The notes beneath the pieces are model-generated. The model did not search any database. It was not told where the DNA came from and saw nothing but the letters and a program-made list of their open reading frames with translations. This document shows positions 8,030 to 16,886 of a stretch of 64,000 nt of DNA, one piece after another (position 1 is the stretch's first letter; each line of letters starts with the position of its first letter). The position numbers and the translations under genes were made by a program. The DNA is from a virus, in IMG/VR virus record IMGVR_UViG_3300044213_000060, positions 1 through 64,000 of that record; one strand, given 5' to 3'.

Positions 8030-8464
8030 TTAACCGTTTAATTTGTGTTTAATGTGGGAGCCATGGATACGGACTTGTATATGTCCGTTATAATAATCGT
8101 CGGATTCTAAGACTTGGTGTCTAAATTGTTCTCTTGCTTCTATGTACGAGCATTCTGCTTTACTATTGCAATAAAAAAGTATTTCTCTTTTAAAATTTTC
8201 TTTGCCTAATAAATTCACATCCTTAGTAAGTTCTGGACTGCTACCATAGTAGTCTCGCCAATCACTATCTATTTTACTGCGAATTTTCTTTTTCTTCTTT
8301 GTGCCGTTTTTGAGTTTTACTGTTTTTTGTGTTGTTTTAGAGAATTTTGCTAGTTTTTTGCCTATGTATTTGCGTCCTGATATTGTATTTGTGATCAAAT
8401 ATACAAACCCCACGCAGTTGTCGGGTAAGTTTTCGATACTAGTGCCTTGATAAAACCATGTCAT
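8030..8464 (-). CDS. GIY-YIG endonuclease-like protein
   Basis: A 144-residue protein. The GIY-YIG core is VGFVYLITN followed by GRKYIGKK near residues 17-39, then a Lys-rich stretch (KNGTKKKKKIRSK) and DWRDYYGSS, then the Glu-containing helix EAREQFRHQVL. This is a short nuclease of the type scattered through T4-like phages; it may be a homing endonuclease or a DNA-processing protein. It lacks a clear DNA-binding NUMOD region, unlike the longer enzyme at 46416-46994. It is the last gene of the minus-strand gp47-gp46 block, 39 bases past gp46, and borders the hairpin-rich region. Confidence 0.75.
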   Translation of the reverse strand: MTWFYQGTSIENLPDNCVGFVYLITNTISGRKYIGKKLAKFSKTTQKTVKLKNGTKKKKKIRSKIDSDWRDYYGSSPELTKDVNLLGKENFKREILFYCNSKAECSYIEAREQFRHQVLESDDYYNGHIQVRIHGSHIKHKLNG

Positions 8465-8503
8465 TGTGTAACATAATTATGCCTTAATGTGCCATGATAA
8501 AAA

Positions 8504-10273
8504 TTATGTTATATCTACGTCTGTGTTATAGGTTGTGTACCCGTTTTCTTTAACTACACGCAGAGTATTATTAACACGTCCGGCTAGTTCGTCTTTGTGA
8601 CTGACTAACCAAATACTTTTGTTACTATCCCTGCTCATTTTCTTGAGAATACCTAAACTGTTTTCTACTCCGCTACTATCCATTCCCGAATCAACTAACT
8701 CGTCAATGAACAACAAGTTAATAGGTTGATATAAACTTTCCCAAACATCCCGGAATGCCCAGGATAAACTTAAAATAAGTCTATTGCGTTCGCCGCGTGA
8801 TAAGTTATCAAAGTCTAGATCGCGTCCTAGTTCTGTAATGCTAACCGTTAAGTCATTGTTAAATTTTACAGTATGTGGCAAGCCGATACGATCTAAGTAT
8901 TGTCCTAGTCGTGCGTTTAAGTAGGATAAGTTTTGATCAATAATACGCTTACGGATAAACGAATCTTTGTTGGTTAATAGTTTTAACAAAAACTCTTGAT
9001 GGTCTTTAATATTGGTTAATTCGTTTATTAAATCAAAACTGATTCCTTCAACTGCTTGTTCCTGCATATCCCGAATTTGTTCTGCATAAGGATCTGTCTC
9101 ACTTTCTTTTGCAGTAAGTTGAGTTAGCACACTAGCCATGCTACTGCGGTGTTCAAATGCATCCGACTCGTCGCTGTAATATACCTGCGGTTGAGTGCCT
9201 AATTCGCCTAATTCTTTTAACGCATCAGTATGTTCCATCCATTGTGAGTTGGTTGCTAGTGCTTGTAGTGCGGCTTCTTGCAATGCTAATTGTTTGTCTG
9301 CTAACATCTTTTCGTGATTGTTATCATGTAGGTCTTGCCCACACGCATGGCATCGGTGGTTTTCTAAAGCAGTAATTTCTGCTTTAAGTTGGTCAATTAG
9401 TTTTTGCTCGCGTTTTTCATCTAGTTCGCAACGACGAATCCAGGAGTTTAATTCGGCAATTGCTTTTCTTTTTACATTATACTCAGATAAAAGTTTATGT
9501 GCTGATAGTTCTGCTTCAATGTCTAAGGTGCTGAGTTCGTCGTAGGCAGACTGCAGTTTTGCAATATCTTCTTGACGTTTATTTTGCCAAATTGTTTGTT
9601 TACGCTTTGTGGATTCAATTTGTTCTTCGATACGCCGGTTAGCATCTGTTACTGCTTTAATTCTAAATTCTTCTTGACTGATAGCATCCTTTGTGGCTTT
9701 TGTTTGTTCTTTTAATGCTTCGGCTTTTTCACTTAGTAATGTAATACCTAACAACTGCTCAATAATAGCACGCTGGTCGTTGGCTTTTAATGCTAAGAAT
9801 GGCTCGGTGTATGTATTAAGTGCAACAATGTGCTTGAACATATCGTGGCTCATACCTAACATACGCTCGATGTCTGCTTGGGTTTCTCTACTATCGCCTT
9901 GTGCTTCATCAGTGATTTCTTTTTCTTGATCATCAACAAAGAATTTCATAACGCCGGGTTTTCGACCACGCTCGATACGATAGTTAATGCCGTCTTTTTC
10001 AAAATCAACACATACCATCATACCTTTGGTATTTGTTTTGTTGATTAGGTTATCTTTTTTAATGTTAGTTAACGCATTACCATATAATGCAAATGACAAC
10101 GCATTGATGATCGTAGTTTTGCCAGTACCATTTCTAGCACCCGAATCGTCCCCGCCTAAGTCTAGATTTTCACCTAAGACTAATGTAAGATCATTGCGGT
10201 CAAAGTTAACTGCTTGCGTGGCATTGCCCACGCTCATAAAGTTTTTTACAGTAAGGTCTTTTATCTTAAACAT
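8504..10273 (-). CDS. gp46: Recombination/repair ATPase subunit gp46 (Rad50/SbcC type)
   Basis: A 589-residue SMC-like ATPase. Walker A is GARNGTGKTT at residues 45-54; a long coiled coil is interrupted by the zinc hook CHACG near residue 307; the ABC signature LSRGERNRL is near 490 and Walker B NLLFIDEL near 515. With gp47 it forms the Mre11/Rad50-like exonuclease that resects DNA ends for recombination-dependent replication and host DNA breakdown. T4 gp46 is 560 residues. It starts at ATG 10273, overlapping the previous gene's end by 8 bases. In T4, gp46 and gp47 sit close together; here two extra genes lie between them. Confidence 0.95.
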   Translation of the reverse strand: MFKIKDLTVKNFMSVGNATQAVNFDRNDLTLVLGENLDLGGDDSGARNGTGKTTIINALSFALYGNALTNIKKDNLINKTNTKGMMVCVDFEKDGINYRIERGRKPGVMKFFVDDQEKEITDEAQGDSRETQADIERMLGMSHDMFKHIVALNTYTEPFLALKANDQRAIIEQLLGITLLSEKAEALKEQTKATKDAISQEEFRIKAVTDANRRIEEQIESTKRKQTIWQNKRQEDIAKLQSAYDELSTLDIEAELSAHKLLSEYNVKRKAIAELNSWIRRCELDEKREQKLIDQLKAEITALENHRCHACGQDLHDNNHEKMLADKQLALQEAALQALATNSQWMEHTDALKELGELGTQPQVYYSDESDAFEHRSSMASVLTQLTAKESETDPYAEQIRDMQEQAVEGISFDLINELTNIKDHQEFLLKLLTNKDSFIRKRIIDQNLSYLNARLGQYLDRIGLPHTVKFNNDLTVSITELGRDLDFDNLSRGERNRLILSLSWAFRDVWESLYQPINLLFIDELVDSGMDSSGVENSLGILKKMSRDSNKSIWLVSHKDELAGRVNNTLRVVKENGYTTYNTDVDIT

Positions 10274-10868
10274 GCATTTTCCAATGAGATAGGTCTTGCT
10301 CGATCAAATCTTCAAAATTGTCAATGAAATTGTTTATTATTATAATATCTCGATCATGAAAAGTCAAAGTTTTTGTATATGTTGTTTTATTGATATACAT
10401 AGGTTGTAACTGTACACTTGGTATTTCTAAAAAGTTAGTTATTTTATCAAGCACAGCCTGCGGATCTTTTTTTATATTGTCGTAAAGTAAAATCATAGTG
10501 TTAGCAGGCAACCTTTTCATTATTGGTACATAGTCGAAATACTGTAGAAATGTTGAAATAAAGATTGAATCATCTATGTCAGATTTCCAAAAATTATATA
10601 AACTATTGGCATAGCTGTAAGGATCTCGAAAAATAACTGAGCGATGAGTAGCAACAGAATCTAGTAAAGCTAGTTGATAACTGTCTAGCTGCCATAAATT
10701 TGTATTAAAATTTACACTAAAATCTTGTTCTGCAAAATAATTTTGATACACACCGTTGTGGACTATTTGAATACTTGGTTCTTTTTCAGAATTAAATCTC
10801 AGATTTTTAAACAGCCACGATGTAGCAGTTTTAGCTGTTCCGTAATTAATGTAGTGTTTAAATCGCAT
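10266..10868 (-). CDS. Sulfotransferase-like protein
   Basis: A 200-residue protein. The N-terminal YGTAKTATSWLFKNLR resembles the PAPS-binding loop of sulfotransferases (GTxKxxTxWL), and HRSVIFRDPYSYANSLYNFW resembles the 3'-phosphate-binding segment (RDPxxxxxSxY). Sulfotransferases move a sulfuryl group from PAPS to a hydroxyl or amine on a sugar, lipid or protein. I chose ATG 10868 rather than an upstream TTG; it overlaps the preceding gene by 11 bases. It sits between gp47 and gp46, an unexpected place, and shares overlaps on both sides, so it is expressed with them. An APS kinase begins at the right edge of the window and could supply PAPS. The acceptor is unknown. Confidence 0.7.
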   Translation of the reverse strand: MRFKHYINYGTAKTATSWLFKNLRFNSEKEPSIQIVHNGVYQNYFAEQDFSVNFNTNLWQLDSYQLALLDSVATHRSVIFRDPYSYANSLYNFWKSDIDDSIFISTFLQYFDYVPIMKRLPANTMILLYDNIKKDPQAVLDKITNFLEIPSVQLQPMYINKTTYTKTLTFHDRDIIIINNFIDNFEDLIEQDLSHWKMHV

Positions 10869-11250
10869 GAATAAAATCACGTATTGGGTGGAAGAATTCA
10901 AAAATTAAATCGCCCATAAAAAATAAAATATGATTATCTGTTACAGAATAGTCTACTTTTATAGAGTTTATATTAGCATAGTTAACGAAATTACTATGGT
11001 ATATATTTTTACCAATGCCTAATTTGTTCCCCGTAACCCTCCAAAATTCATCAAAAATAATCATTGTTATTTCTACTGGGTGAGACATAATTTTTGTATT
11101 ATCACAGTTTATGCGTATACTATAAATTTTATCATAATTAGGTTGATAATCAAATACATGAGAGCCAGTACCTGATTTAACACTAACAGTTTGATTGTCA
11201 AAAAATATATTAAAATCTGTTCCAGCAGAATAGAAGATTTCTAATTTCAT
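10858..11250 (-). CDS. Hypothetical protein between gp47 and the sulfotransferase
   Basis: A 130-residue protein whose start overlaps the gp47 stop (TAATG). It is rich in beta-forming residues (KLEIFYSAGTDFNIFFDN, YSIRINCDN, VEITMIIFDEFWRVTG) and may form a small beta-sandwich. No catalytic motif, signal peptide or membrane segment is evident, and I do not recognise the family. Tight overlap with both neighbours says it is translated with gp47 and the sulfotransferase-like protein; a carbohydrate-binding or acceptor role linked to sulfation is possible but speculative. Confidence 0.6.
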   Translation of the reverse strand: MKLEIFYSAGTDFNIFFDNQTVSVKSGTGSHVFDYQPNYDKIYSIRINCDNTKIMSHPVEITMIIFDEFWRVTGNKLGIGKNIYHSNFVNYANINSIKVDYSVTDNHILFFMGDLIFEFFHPIRDFIHAI

Positions 11251-12266
11251 TACAAATTTCTATAAATGTCTAGTAATAGATTTGGGTCGTATTGTTTACT
11301 GTCGATAGTATTAAGTTGACTATATACAATTTGGTCAACACTTTCAAATTCAATATTACCTTGTATTTCGTATTCAGTTAAGTCTGTTACCTTAGCAGGT
11401 ATAAGTGTAATCTCTCTAAGATTGTAAGTACCAATAAATGTTTCTTTGATAAACGTTGCTTCTTCGTAACTAATATCGATATCCAAATTAACACGCACAT
11501 GCATGTTTGGTTGCAACATTGCTTCTGTGTGCTTTAACACATCACTAAGTTGGAACACACGATACTTGGGTTGATTGGGCCAAGCATGATATTCTGGAGA
11601 CTCGCCCCATTCTAAAATAGTTAGCCCACGATCATCGTCGCCGGCATCGGCATAGTTATGTGGGAAACAGTTGCCGATGTAGGTAATATTCTTTTGAGTT
11701 TGTCGTTTATGAAAGTGTCCAGTAAACACATGATCAAAGTGGGAGAATTGTTCTCTACGGACTTCCCCGTGTTCGGGCATCGCAACCATTGCGTTCATTA
11801 AATAACCAGGCAACTCAAAATGTCCAAATACATATTTGCCTTTTAATTTAGGAATTCGTTTGTGGTCATCACCTACCAGCCAAGGCGCAATAACAACGTC
11901 ACCGCTGTTAAACCAATCATTGACAATATGGATGTTAGATAAATGTCTTGCCCATTCAACACTTTGTACATCTCTCTTATCCCGATAATAAAGATCGTGA
12001 TTACCAGGTATAAAGTACACATTTGAAAAATGTTCATTTAAATGCTCCAATGCTTGCAGACTATATTGCAAAGTTAAAATATTAATACTTGCACGGTTGT
12101 TGTGCCAATCACCAAGAAACAAAGCAGTTTCACACCCCTCTTCTTTGGCTTTAGCAGTTGCCCATTTTACAAACTTCAAACAGTCCTCATTATGTAGAGT
12201 ACTGTTTGACTTTAATCCAAAATGTATATCAGTAAATAATGCGGCTTTTTTAAATAAGTTACTCAT
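11250..12266 (-). CDS. gp47: Recombination nuclease subunit gp47 (Mre11/SbcD type)
   Basis: A 338-residue metallophosphoesterase. Motifs in order: FTDIHFGLKSN (residues ~12-22), ALFLGDWHNN (~49-58), FIPGNHDLYY (~85-94), GHFELPG (~149) and FTGHFHKRQT (~180), together the two-metal active site of the Mre11 family. It pairs with gp46 for end resection and recombination. T4 gp47 is 339 residues. It starts at ATG 12266 and lies 40 bases after gp55. Confidence 0.95.
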   Translation of the reverse strand: MSNLFKKAALFTDIHFGLKSNSTLHNEDCLKFVKWATAKAKEEGCETALFLGDWHNNRASINILTLQYSLQALEHLNEHFSNVYFIPGNHDLYYRDKRDVQSVEWARHLSNIHIVNDWFNSGDVVIAPWLVGDDHKRIPKLKGKYVFGHFELPGYLMNAMVAMPEHGEVRREQFSHFDHVFTGHFHKRQTQKNITYIGNCFPHNYADAGDDDRGLTILEWGESPEYHAWPNQPKYRVFQLSDVLKHTEAMLQPNMHVRVNLDIDISYEEATFIKETFIGTYNLREITLIPAKVTDLTEYEIQGNIEFESVDQIVYSQLNTIDSKQYDPNLLLDIYRNL

Positions 12267-12306
12267 CTCGCTAGTTTAACAACTATATCTAATAAAAGTC
12301 AAATAG

Positions 12307-13164
12307 TTATTCTTCATAAATTGGTGCACTGCTCCCGCTGCTCATACCCTGTCGGGTGTAACTTGGATTTAGTCCATTCATTTCTAAAATATCATCACGC
12401 AGATTTTGATTGCGCTTTTCGATGTTTAGTACACGAGTAAATGAGTTTGTAATTGCGGCTGTGTAGTAAGCAAATGGATTTTGTGATTTGGACTCATCAA
12501 ACTGCAGTCCAATTTGGCTTAACTGTAACAATGCTTGACTGCGCATTTCGTCATTGTAGGTATATCCACGCCAGTTGCTACGGGTAGCATAGCGTTCGCA
12601 GAGTTTCATAAACATATGAGCTAACTTATTGGTCATGGTCCCGTGATCTTTGCTGAAACTACCGGTATCTAACGGACCCTTCCAGTGACTTTTACCTACA
12701 CAAACAGGTTCTCCAACATCATTTAATTTGTAATGTTGGAAAGGTGGAAAATTACATTTGGTATACTTTATTACTGCTATTTCTGCAGGATCATCGTATT
12801 CACTAACAACAACTTCCTCTTCAACTACTGCTTTTTTACGTTTACTTAGATCTTCCGGTATATGTTCCCAGGTCATTATCCTAAAAACCACATCTGTATC
12901 GCGAACATCTTTGAGTTTTACTTCAAATTCATCCAATTTACGTTTAATCCCAGATTCGGCAACTGCTGCTTCGTGAGCCAATTTGGCCAATCTTTCAGCA
13001 CGATTTTTACGTCCTTGCATGATGTTGGTTTTGTTAATTTTCTTAACATCGGGCAAAATTATATCATAATCGGCATCTGCACGATCCAGGTATGAACAAT
13101 ACGTGGTTTTACTTTTATGAATCTCTTTTAAAATGTCCTTGTTGTTAAGGTAGTTAGTTTTCAT
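12307..13164 (-). CDS. gp55: Late transcription sigma factor gp55
   Basis: A 285-residue protein. The conserved C-terminal part, LCERYATRSNWRGYTYNDEM through SQNPFAYYTAAITNSFTRVL and NIEKRNQNLRDDILE, is the sigma-like region of gp55, which directs host RNA polymerase with the sliding clamp to TATAAATA promoters. T4 gp55 is only 185 residues; the extra N-terminal ~100 residues here are charged and coiled-coil-like. I place the start at ATG 13164 because it follows AAAGGAA at 13171-13177; a GTG 33 bases upstream would also extend the frame. The gene is divergent from the late structural operon, whose TATAAATA lies 36 bases away. Confidence 0.92.
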   Translation of the reverse strand: MKTNYLNNKDILKEIHKSKTTYCSYLDRADADYDIILPDVKKINKTNIMQGRKNRAERLAKLAHEAAVAESGIKRKLDEFEVKLKDVRDTDVVFRIMTWEHIPEDLSKRKKAVVEEEVVVSEYDDPAEIAVIKYTKCNFPPFQHYKLNDVGEPVCVGKSHWKGPLDTGSFSKDHGTMTNKLAHMFMKLCERYATRSNWRGYTYNDEMRSQALLQLSQIGLQFDESKSQNPFAYYTAAITNSFTRVLNIEKRNQNLRDDILEMNGLNPSYTRQGMSSGSSAPIYEE

Positions 13165-13199
13165 TAATTTTTCCTTTAAACTAAGCATATAATACACAT

Positions 13200-13207
13200 T
13201 ATAAATA
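13200..13207 (+). promoter_or_regulatory. Late promoter TATAAATA for the baseplate operon
   Basis: TATAAATA is an exact match to the T4 late element, 23 bases before ATG 13231, with a ribosome site (AGAGGA) between them. It heads the 31-kb plus-strand structural block. Confidence 0.85.
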
Positions 13208-13230
13208 TAAAAAGCAAGAGGATTTTTATA

Positions 13231-14040
13231 ATGGATAATACGGTACTAGATACTGGCGACGACGGATACGGCCCTGCACAAACTACCACCCCTGACGCAG
13301 TTTCGGGTGGGAATACACCGTCATTCTTTGATAGAATAGCATCAAAATTGAATCCCATTTTTAATCCAAATACAAATTTAAATCCTAGTGTATTCAATAC
13401 TCCTAATGCCAATAACGGTGTTCCTTCAGTGACTTTTACTGGTTCTGCAGCATCGGGTACAGACTGGCGTTTAAAAATTAAGTACGCTGGAACTGCCCTG
13501 GCATATGCTGGAATTATGCAACCGTTAGCAACAACAGGGGGTGTCATATTTCCACATACTCCGTCATTGACAGTTCAGGAAACTGCAACCTATGGAACAC
13601 AAAAATTAACACATAGTAATTACGCACAATATTTTTATGAAGGATCCGAAGTACCGGCAATTAGCATTTCTGGTGAATTCACTGTACAAAATACCTCTGA
13701 AGGTGCATACTTGTTGGCAGCAATCTACTTCTTTAGATCAGCTACAAAAATGTTTTTTGGTACCGGCAACAATGTTGGAAATCCACCACCCGTATTAAAG
13801 TTAAATGGCTACGGCTCTAGCTATTTATCTGATGTTCCGTGTGTGTTAACCAGTTTTTCACACACAATGCCACAAGAAGTAGACTACATTGATATTGGTG
13901 GGCCTTATGCCACTAGGGTGCCTACTATCAGCACAATACAAATATCAGTGCAACCAATTTACAGTAGAAGTAGTCAACGCCAGTGGAACCTGTCGGACTT
14001 TAGTCAGGGCAAGTTGATCACAGGAAAAGGTTTTCTATAA
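13231..14040 (+). CDS. gp48: Baseplate tail-tube cap/initiator, gp48-like
   Basis: A 269-residue protein. Recognisable segments are VIFPHTPSLTVQE, ISISGEFTVQNTSEGAYLLA followed by AIYFFRSATKMFFG, and GNPPPVLKLNGYG, typical of the baseplate protein that caps the hub and starts the tail tube. T4 has two related proteins, gp48 (364 residues) and gp54 (320); I favour gp48 because gp53 follows directly, but gp54 cannot be excluded. The first ~60 residues are Pro/Asn/Thr-rich and probably flexible. Its stop overlaps the gp53 start (TAATG). Confidence 0.75.
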   Translation: MDNTVLDTGDDGYGPAQTTTPDAVSGGNTPSFFDRIASKLNPIFNPNTNLNPSVFNTPNANNGVPSVTFTGSAASGTDWRLKIKYAGTALAYAGIMQPLATTGGVIFPHTPSLTVQETATYGTQKLTHSNYAQYFYEGSEVPAISISGEFTVQNTSEGAYLLAAIYFFRSATKMFFGTGNNVGNPPPVLKLNGYGSSYLSDVPCVLTSFSHTMPQEVDYIDIGGPYATRVPTISTIQISVQPIYSRSSQRQWNLSDFSQGKLITGKGFL

Positions 14041-14342
14041 TGGCAATTACATATAGCAAGACAAGTCCATATTTTGGAACTGAACTATTTGGTCAATTTT
14101 TAGATGTAATGACCAGTAGACCTATTACTGCACGTGCTGATGATGTTTTATATACAATTGATAATGTGTATCAATTTAGACCTGATGTTTTGAGCTTTGA
14201 CTTATACGGCGACAGTGCATTGTGGTGGGTGTTTGCACAACGTAATCCTAATGTATTAAAAGATCCACTTTTTGATTTTCGTGCCGGAGTGCAGATCTAT
14301 GTTCCTAGAAAAGATACATTAACTGCTGATTTGGGATTATAA
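14040..14342 (+). CDS. gp53: Baseplate wedge protein gp53
   Basis: A 100-residue protein. It carries the gp53 signature DDVLYTIDNVYQFRPDVLSF, LYGDSALWWVFAQRNPN and FRAGVQIYVPRKDTL, the LysM-like fold that joins wedges around the hub. T4 gp53 is 196 residues, so this is a shorter core version. It overlaps the preceding stop by one base and is followed after three bases by the hub gene. Confidence 0.9.
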   Translation: MAITYSKTSPYFGTELFGQFLDVMTSRPITARADDVLYTIDNVYQFRPDVLSFDLYGDSALWWVFAQRNPNVLKDPLFDFRAGVQIYVPRKDTLTADLGL

Positions 14343-14345
14343 TCA

Positions 14346-16877
14346 ATGGCTGGTACAACGATTAATGGATTAACGTTTGAGTTATCAAGTGCTGGTCAAG
14401 TTTTAGTAACAGGGCCCGGAATACCAAGCTCCGGAATTTTTATAGGAACTTATAACAATTTAACAATACGCTCGTTTACATCAGCAACTACTAGTCCAAA
14501 TGTAACAGAGCCTGCTACGTCGGCATTACTTGCTATTACTCAATCAGATCTTGAAGCTATACAAGCCGCAGTGGCCCCAACTCCACCTGCACCAGAACCA
14601 CCACCTGCAGAAGATACAGTAGCACAAACACCCACTGCCAATCCTCCTGAAGAAGAAGGAACTCCACTTACAGAAGAAGAACAGGCAAATATTGCTAATG
14701 CAGCACCGCCTGGAGAAGCAAGTTATACTCCGCCAGCGACAAATACAACAACCGCAGAACTGCCACCTGCAGTGGTAACAAAATCTGCTACTCAGTCTGT
14801 GGGAACAGATACTCCAGCCGGTGTTGCCACAACTGCTGCGTCCGTTGCAACCGGCAATCCATTAAACGATTTTGCCAGTTATACATATAATTTAACTTTG
14901 TTTATTTTAACTTCTGATGATTTTAATAATCTAGCAAAATCTTCTAGTGGGTGGAATCCTCAACAGGCGTTGATCAGCAGTGCTGGTAGATACAATGACA
15001 ATACCGCAAATTCTGTTACTGTTAGAAACCCAGAATTTTTAGATAACTTTTATTTTACTCATTTAGATATTTCTACAGTAATTGGTCTTAACGAATCATC
15101 TCGTAGTAGTAATTCTATTGAAGTTAAATTTGGTATTATAGAACCATATGGCATGACATTATTAGACAGATTAATAAATGCCAGTACCGCACTGGGTGGA
15201 TCCAACTATACTGCACAACCATATCTGCTTCAGATTGACTTTTTTGGTATAAAAGAAGACGGGTCAATGACTCAACTTACAAATCAAAGAAAACGTATTC
15301 CGATTAATATTATTGATTTTAAAATCAAAGTAGGAAAATCTGGTGCCACCTACGATGTAAGTTGTATACCTTACAACCATGTGGCGTTAACAACTTATAA
15401 TAACAGTAGTCCTGGAAGTTTTGAAGTTACCGCGAGTACTGTTGGGGAATTTTTTGATCCTAATTCAGATAACAGTGCCAGTGCTGCGTTAACAAATTAT
15501 AATCGGTTAGAAACAGATTTGGTAAATGCACAAACTGCATTAAATTCTGCAACTACACTAGACCCTCAGTATAGATCAAAAGCAACACAAGTAAACGATG
15601 CAGCATTAAAATTACAAGCTGCACAACAAGCATTGGCAAATGCAAATTATAATGTAAAAAGTTTTGCTGACGCTTGGAACAAATGGCACCTAAATGTTAA
15701 AGATGCTAAGATTGCCACAGAAAATAATGAAATAGCTTTTGTATTTGATGATGAAATTAAAAATAGTAAGATAGTTGATGCAGACGGTAGTACAACAAGT
15801 CCCGGACAAACACCCATGACAAATGCTGCAGGTAAAACTGCAGAAGCAAAAGTACAGACTGGTGCAGCAAAATCAAACAATAACTATCAAACCAGCAAAA
15901 AAGCATTTCATGTTGCGCAAGGCGATAGTATTGTAAAACTAATAGAAGATGTTGTACGCCAAAGCGAATACTTTAGAAGTCAATTGATTAATGATGCAGA
16001 AACTAAAAAGTTAGATTTGCCAACCAACAAAGATATAAATTGGATTAAAATAATTCCGCAGGTTGAATTAAAAAGTTTTGACACCAATAGAAACGAGTAT
16101 GCTAAAAAAACCACATACTATGTTAAAAAACATACTGTTAAAAATACCAAACATCCACAGGTTGCACTAAGCGGACCACCTGCACCAGTTAAAGAATACA
16201 ATTATATCTATACTGGACTGAATACAGATGTATTAGATTTTGATATAGAATTTAATGCTGCTTACTATGTATCTGTTACCTTAGATAAAAATTTAGTACA
16301 ATCAACCAGCGGAGCACCTGTGGCACAAATCGACGCAGATGCACAATCTACCGCAGGCATTACTCCTCCGGTACCTAATTCAGTAACTCCTAGAGTTACT
16401 AAAGTAATTGGCAACGATGCACAAAGTAGTGCGACCATGGACGCCAGTAGAGATGCCAAAGCACAATTGGCCAGCAGTTTTATCAAATCTCTTTATACAA
16501 ATGCACAAGGAGATATGATATCATTAAAACTAAAAATAAATGGCGATCCAACACTTATAAAACAAGATGATGTGTATGCTAATCCTAGCCAATCTGACTA
16601 TGCCAGCTCACCAGGCATAAATCCAGCAACTGGCAGTGTTAACATGGACTCGGGGCAGGTATTTTGTCGTGTGAATTTTTTAACTCCAACAGATATAGAT
16701 ACAGATACTGGGCTACTAATAAAAAATGCCAAGTATACAAATTCTACATTTAATGGATACTATCAAATTTTAACCGTAGACAATCATTTTGCCAATGGTA
16801 AGTTTGAACAAACACTAGAACTAGTTAGAATATTTGATGTAGCAAATCCTGCTACAAACGTAGAACGTAGCCAATAA
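14346..16877 (+). CDS. Putative baseplate hub protein (gp27-like position)
   Basis: An 843-residue protein. Residues 60-170 are a Pro/Thr/Ala/Glu linker rich in PP pairs; after it come structured parts: FGIIEPYGMTLLDRL and QPYLLQIDFFG near 260-305, RIPINIIDFKIKVG near 320-333, a short helical segment near 390-440, and FHVAQGDSIVKLIEDVVRQS near 525. The combination resembles phage hub proteins that form the ring above the spike (T4 gp27), and the spike gene gp5 follows directly. No enzyme motif is seen. The disordered linker is unusual for a hub. The assignment is by position and weak motif memory. Confidence 0.6.
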   Translation: MAGTTINGLTFELSSAGQVLVTGPGIPSSGIFIGTYNNLTIRSFTSATTSPNVTEPATSALLAITQSDLEAIQAAVAPTPPAPEPPPAEDTVAQTPTANPPEEEGTPLTEEEQANIANAAPPGEASYTPPATNTTTAELPPAVVTKSATQSVGTDTPAGVATTAASVATGNPLNDFASYTYNLTLFILTSDDFNNLAKSSSGWNPQQALISSAGRYNDNTANSVTVRNPEFLDNFYFTHLDISTVIGLNESSRSSNSIEVKFGIIEPYGMTLLDRLINASTALGGSNYTAQPYLLQIDFFGIKEDGSMTQLTNQRKRIPINIIDFKIKVGKSGATYDVSCIPYNHVALTTYNNSSPGSFEVTASTVGEFFDPNSDNSASAALTNYNRLETDLVNAQTALNSATTLDPQYRSKATQVNDAALKLQAAQQALANANYNVKSFADAWNKWHLNVKDAKIATENNEIAFVFDDEIKNSKIVDADGSTTSPGQTPMTNAAGKTAEAKVQTGAAKSNNNYQTSKKAFHVAQGDSIVKLIEDVVRQSEYFRSQLINDAETKKLDLPTNKDINWIKIIPQVELKSFDTNRNEYAKKTTYYVKKHTVKNTKHPQVALSGPPAPVKEYNYIYTGLNTDVLDFDIEFNAAYYVSVTLDKNLVQSTSGAPVAQIDADAQSTAGITPPVPNSVTPRVTKVIGNDAQSSATMDASRDAKAQLASSFIKSLYTNAQGDMISLKLKINGDPTLIKQDDVYANPSQSDYASSPGINPATGSVNMDSGQVFCRVNFLTPTDIDTDTGLLIKNAKYTNSTFNGYYQILTVDNHFANGKFEQTLELVRIFDVANPATNVERSQ

Positions 16878-16886
16878 GGAACTTCG

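Noticed and set aside
10266-10901. Longer sulfotransferase start at TTG 10901
   Set aside because: ATG 10868 gives a short overlap like the rest of the operon, and the family motif begins just after it.
12307-13197. Longer gp55 start at GTG 13197
   Set aside because: ATG 13164 has a well-placed AAAGGAA; the GTG start would begin inside the divergent promoter region.
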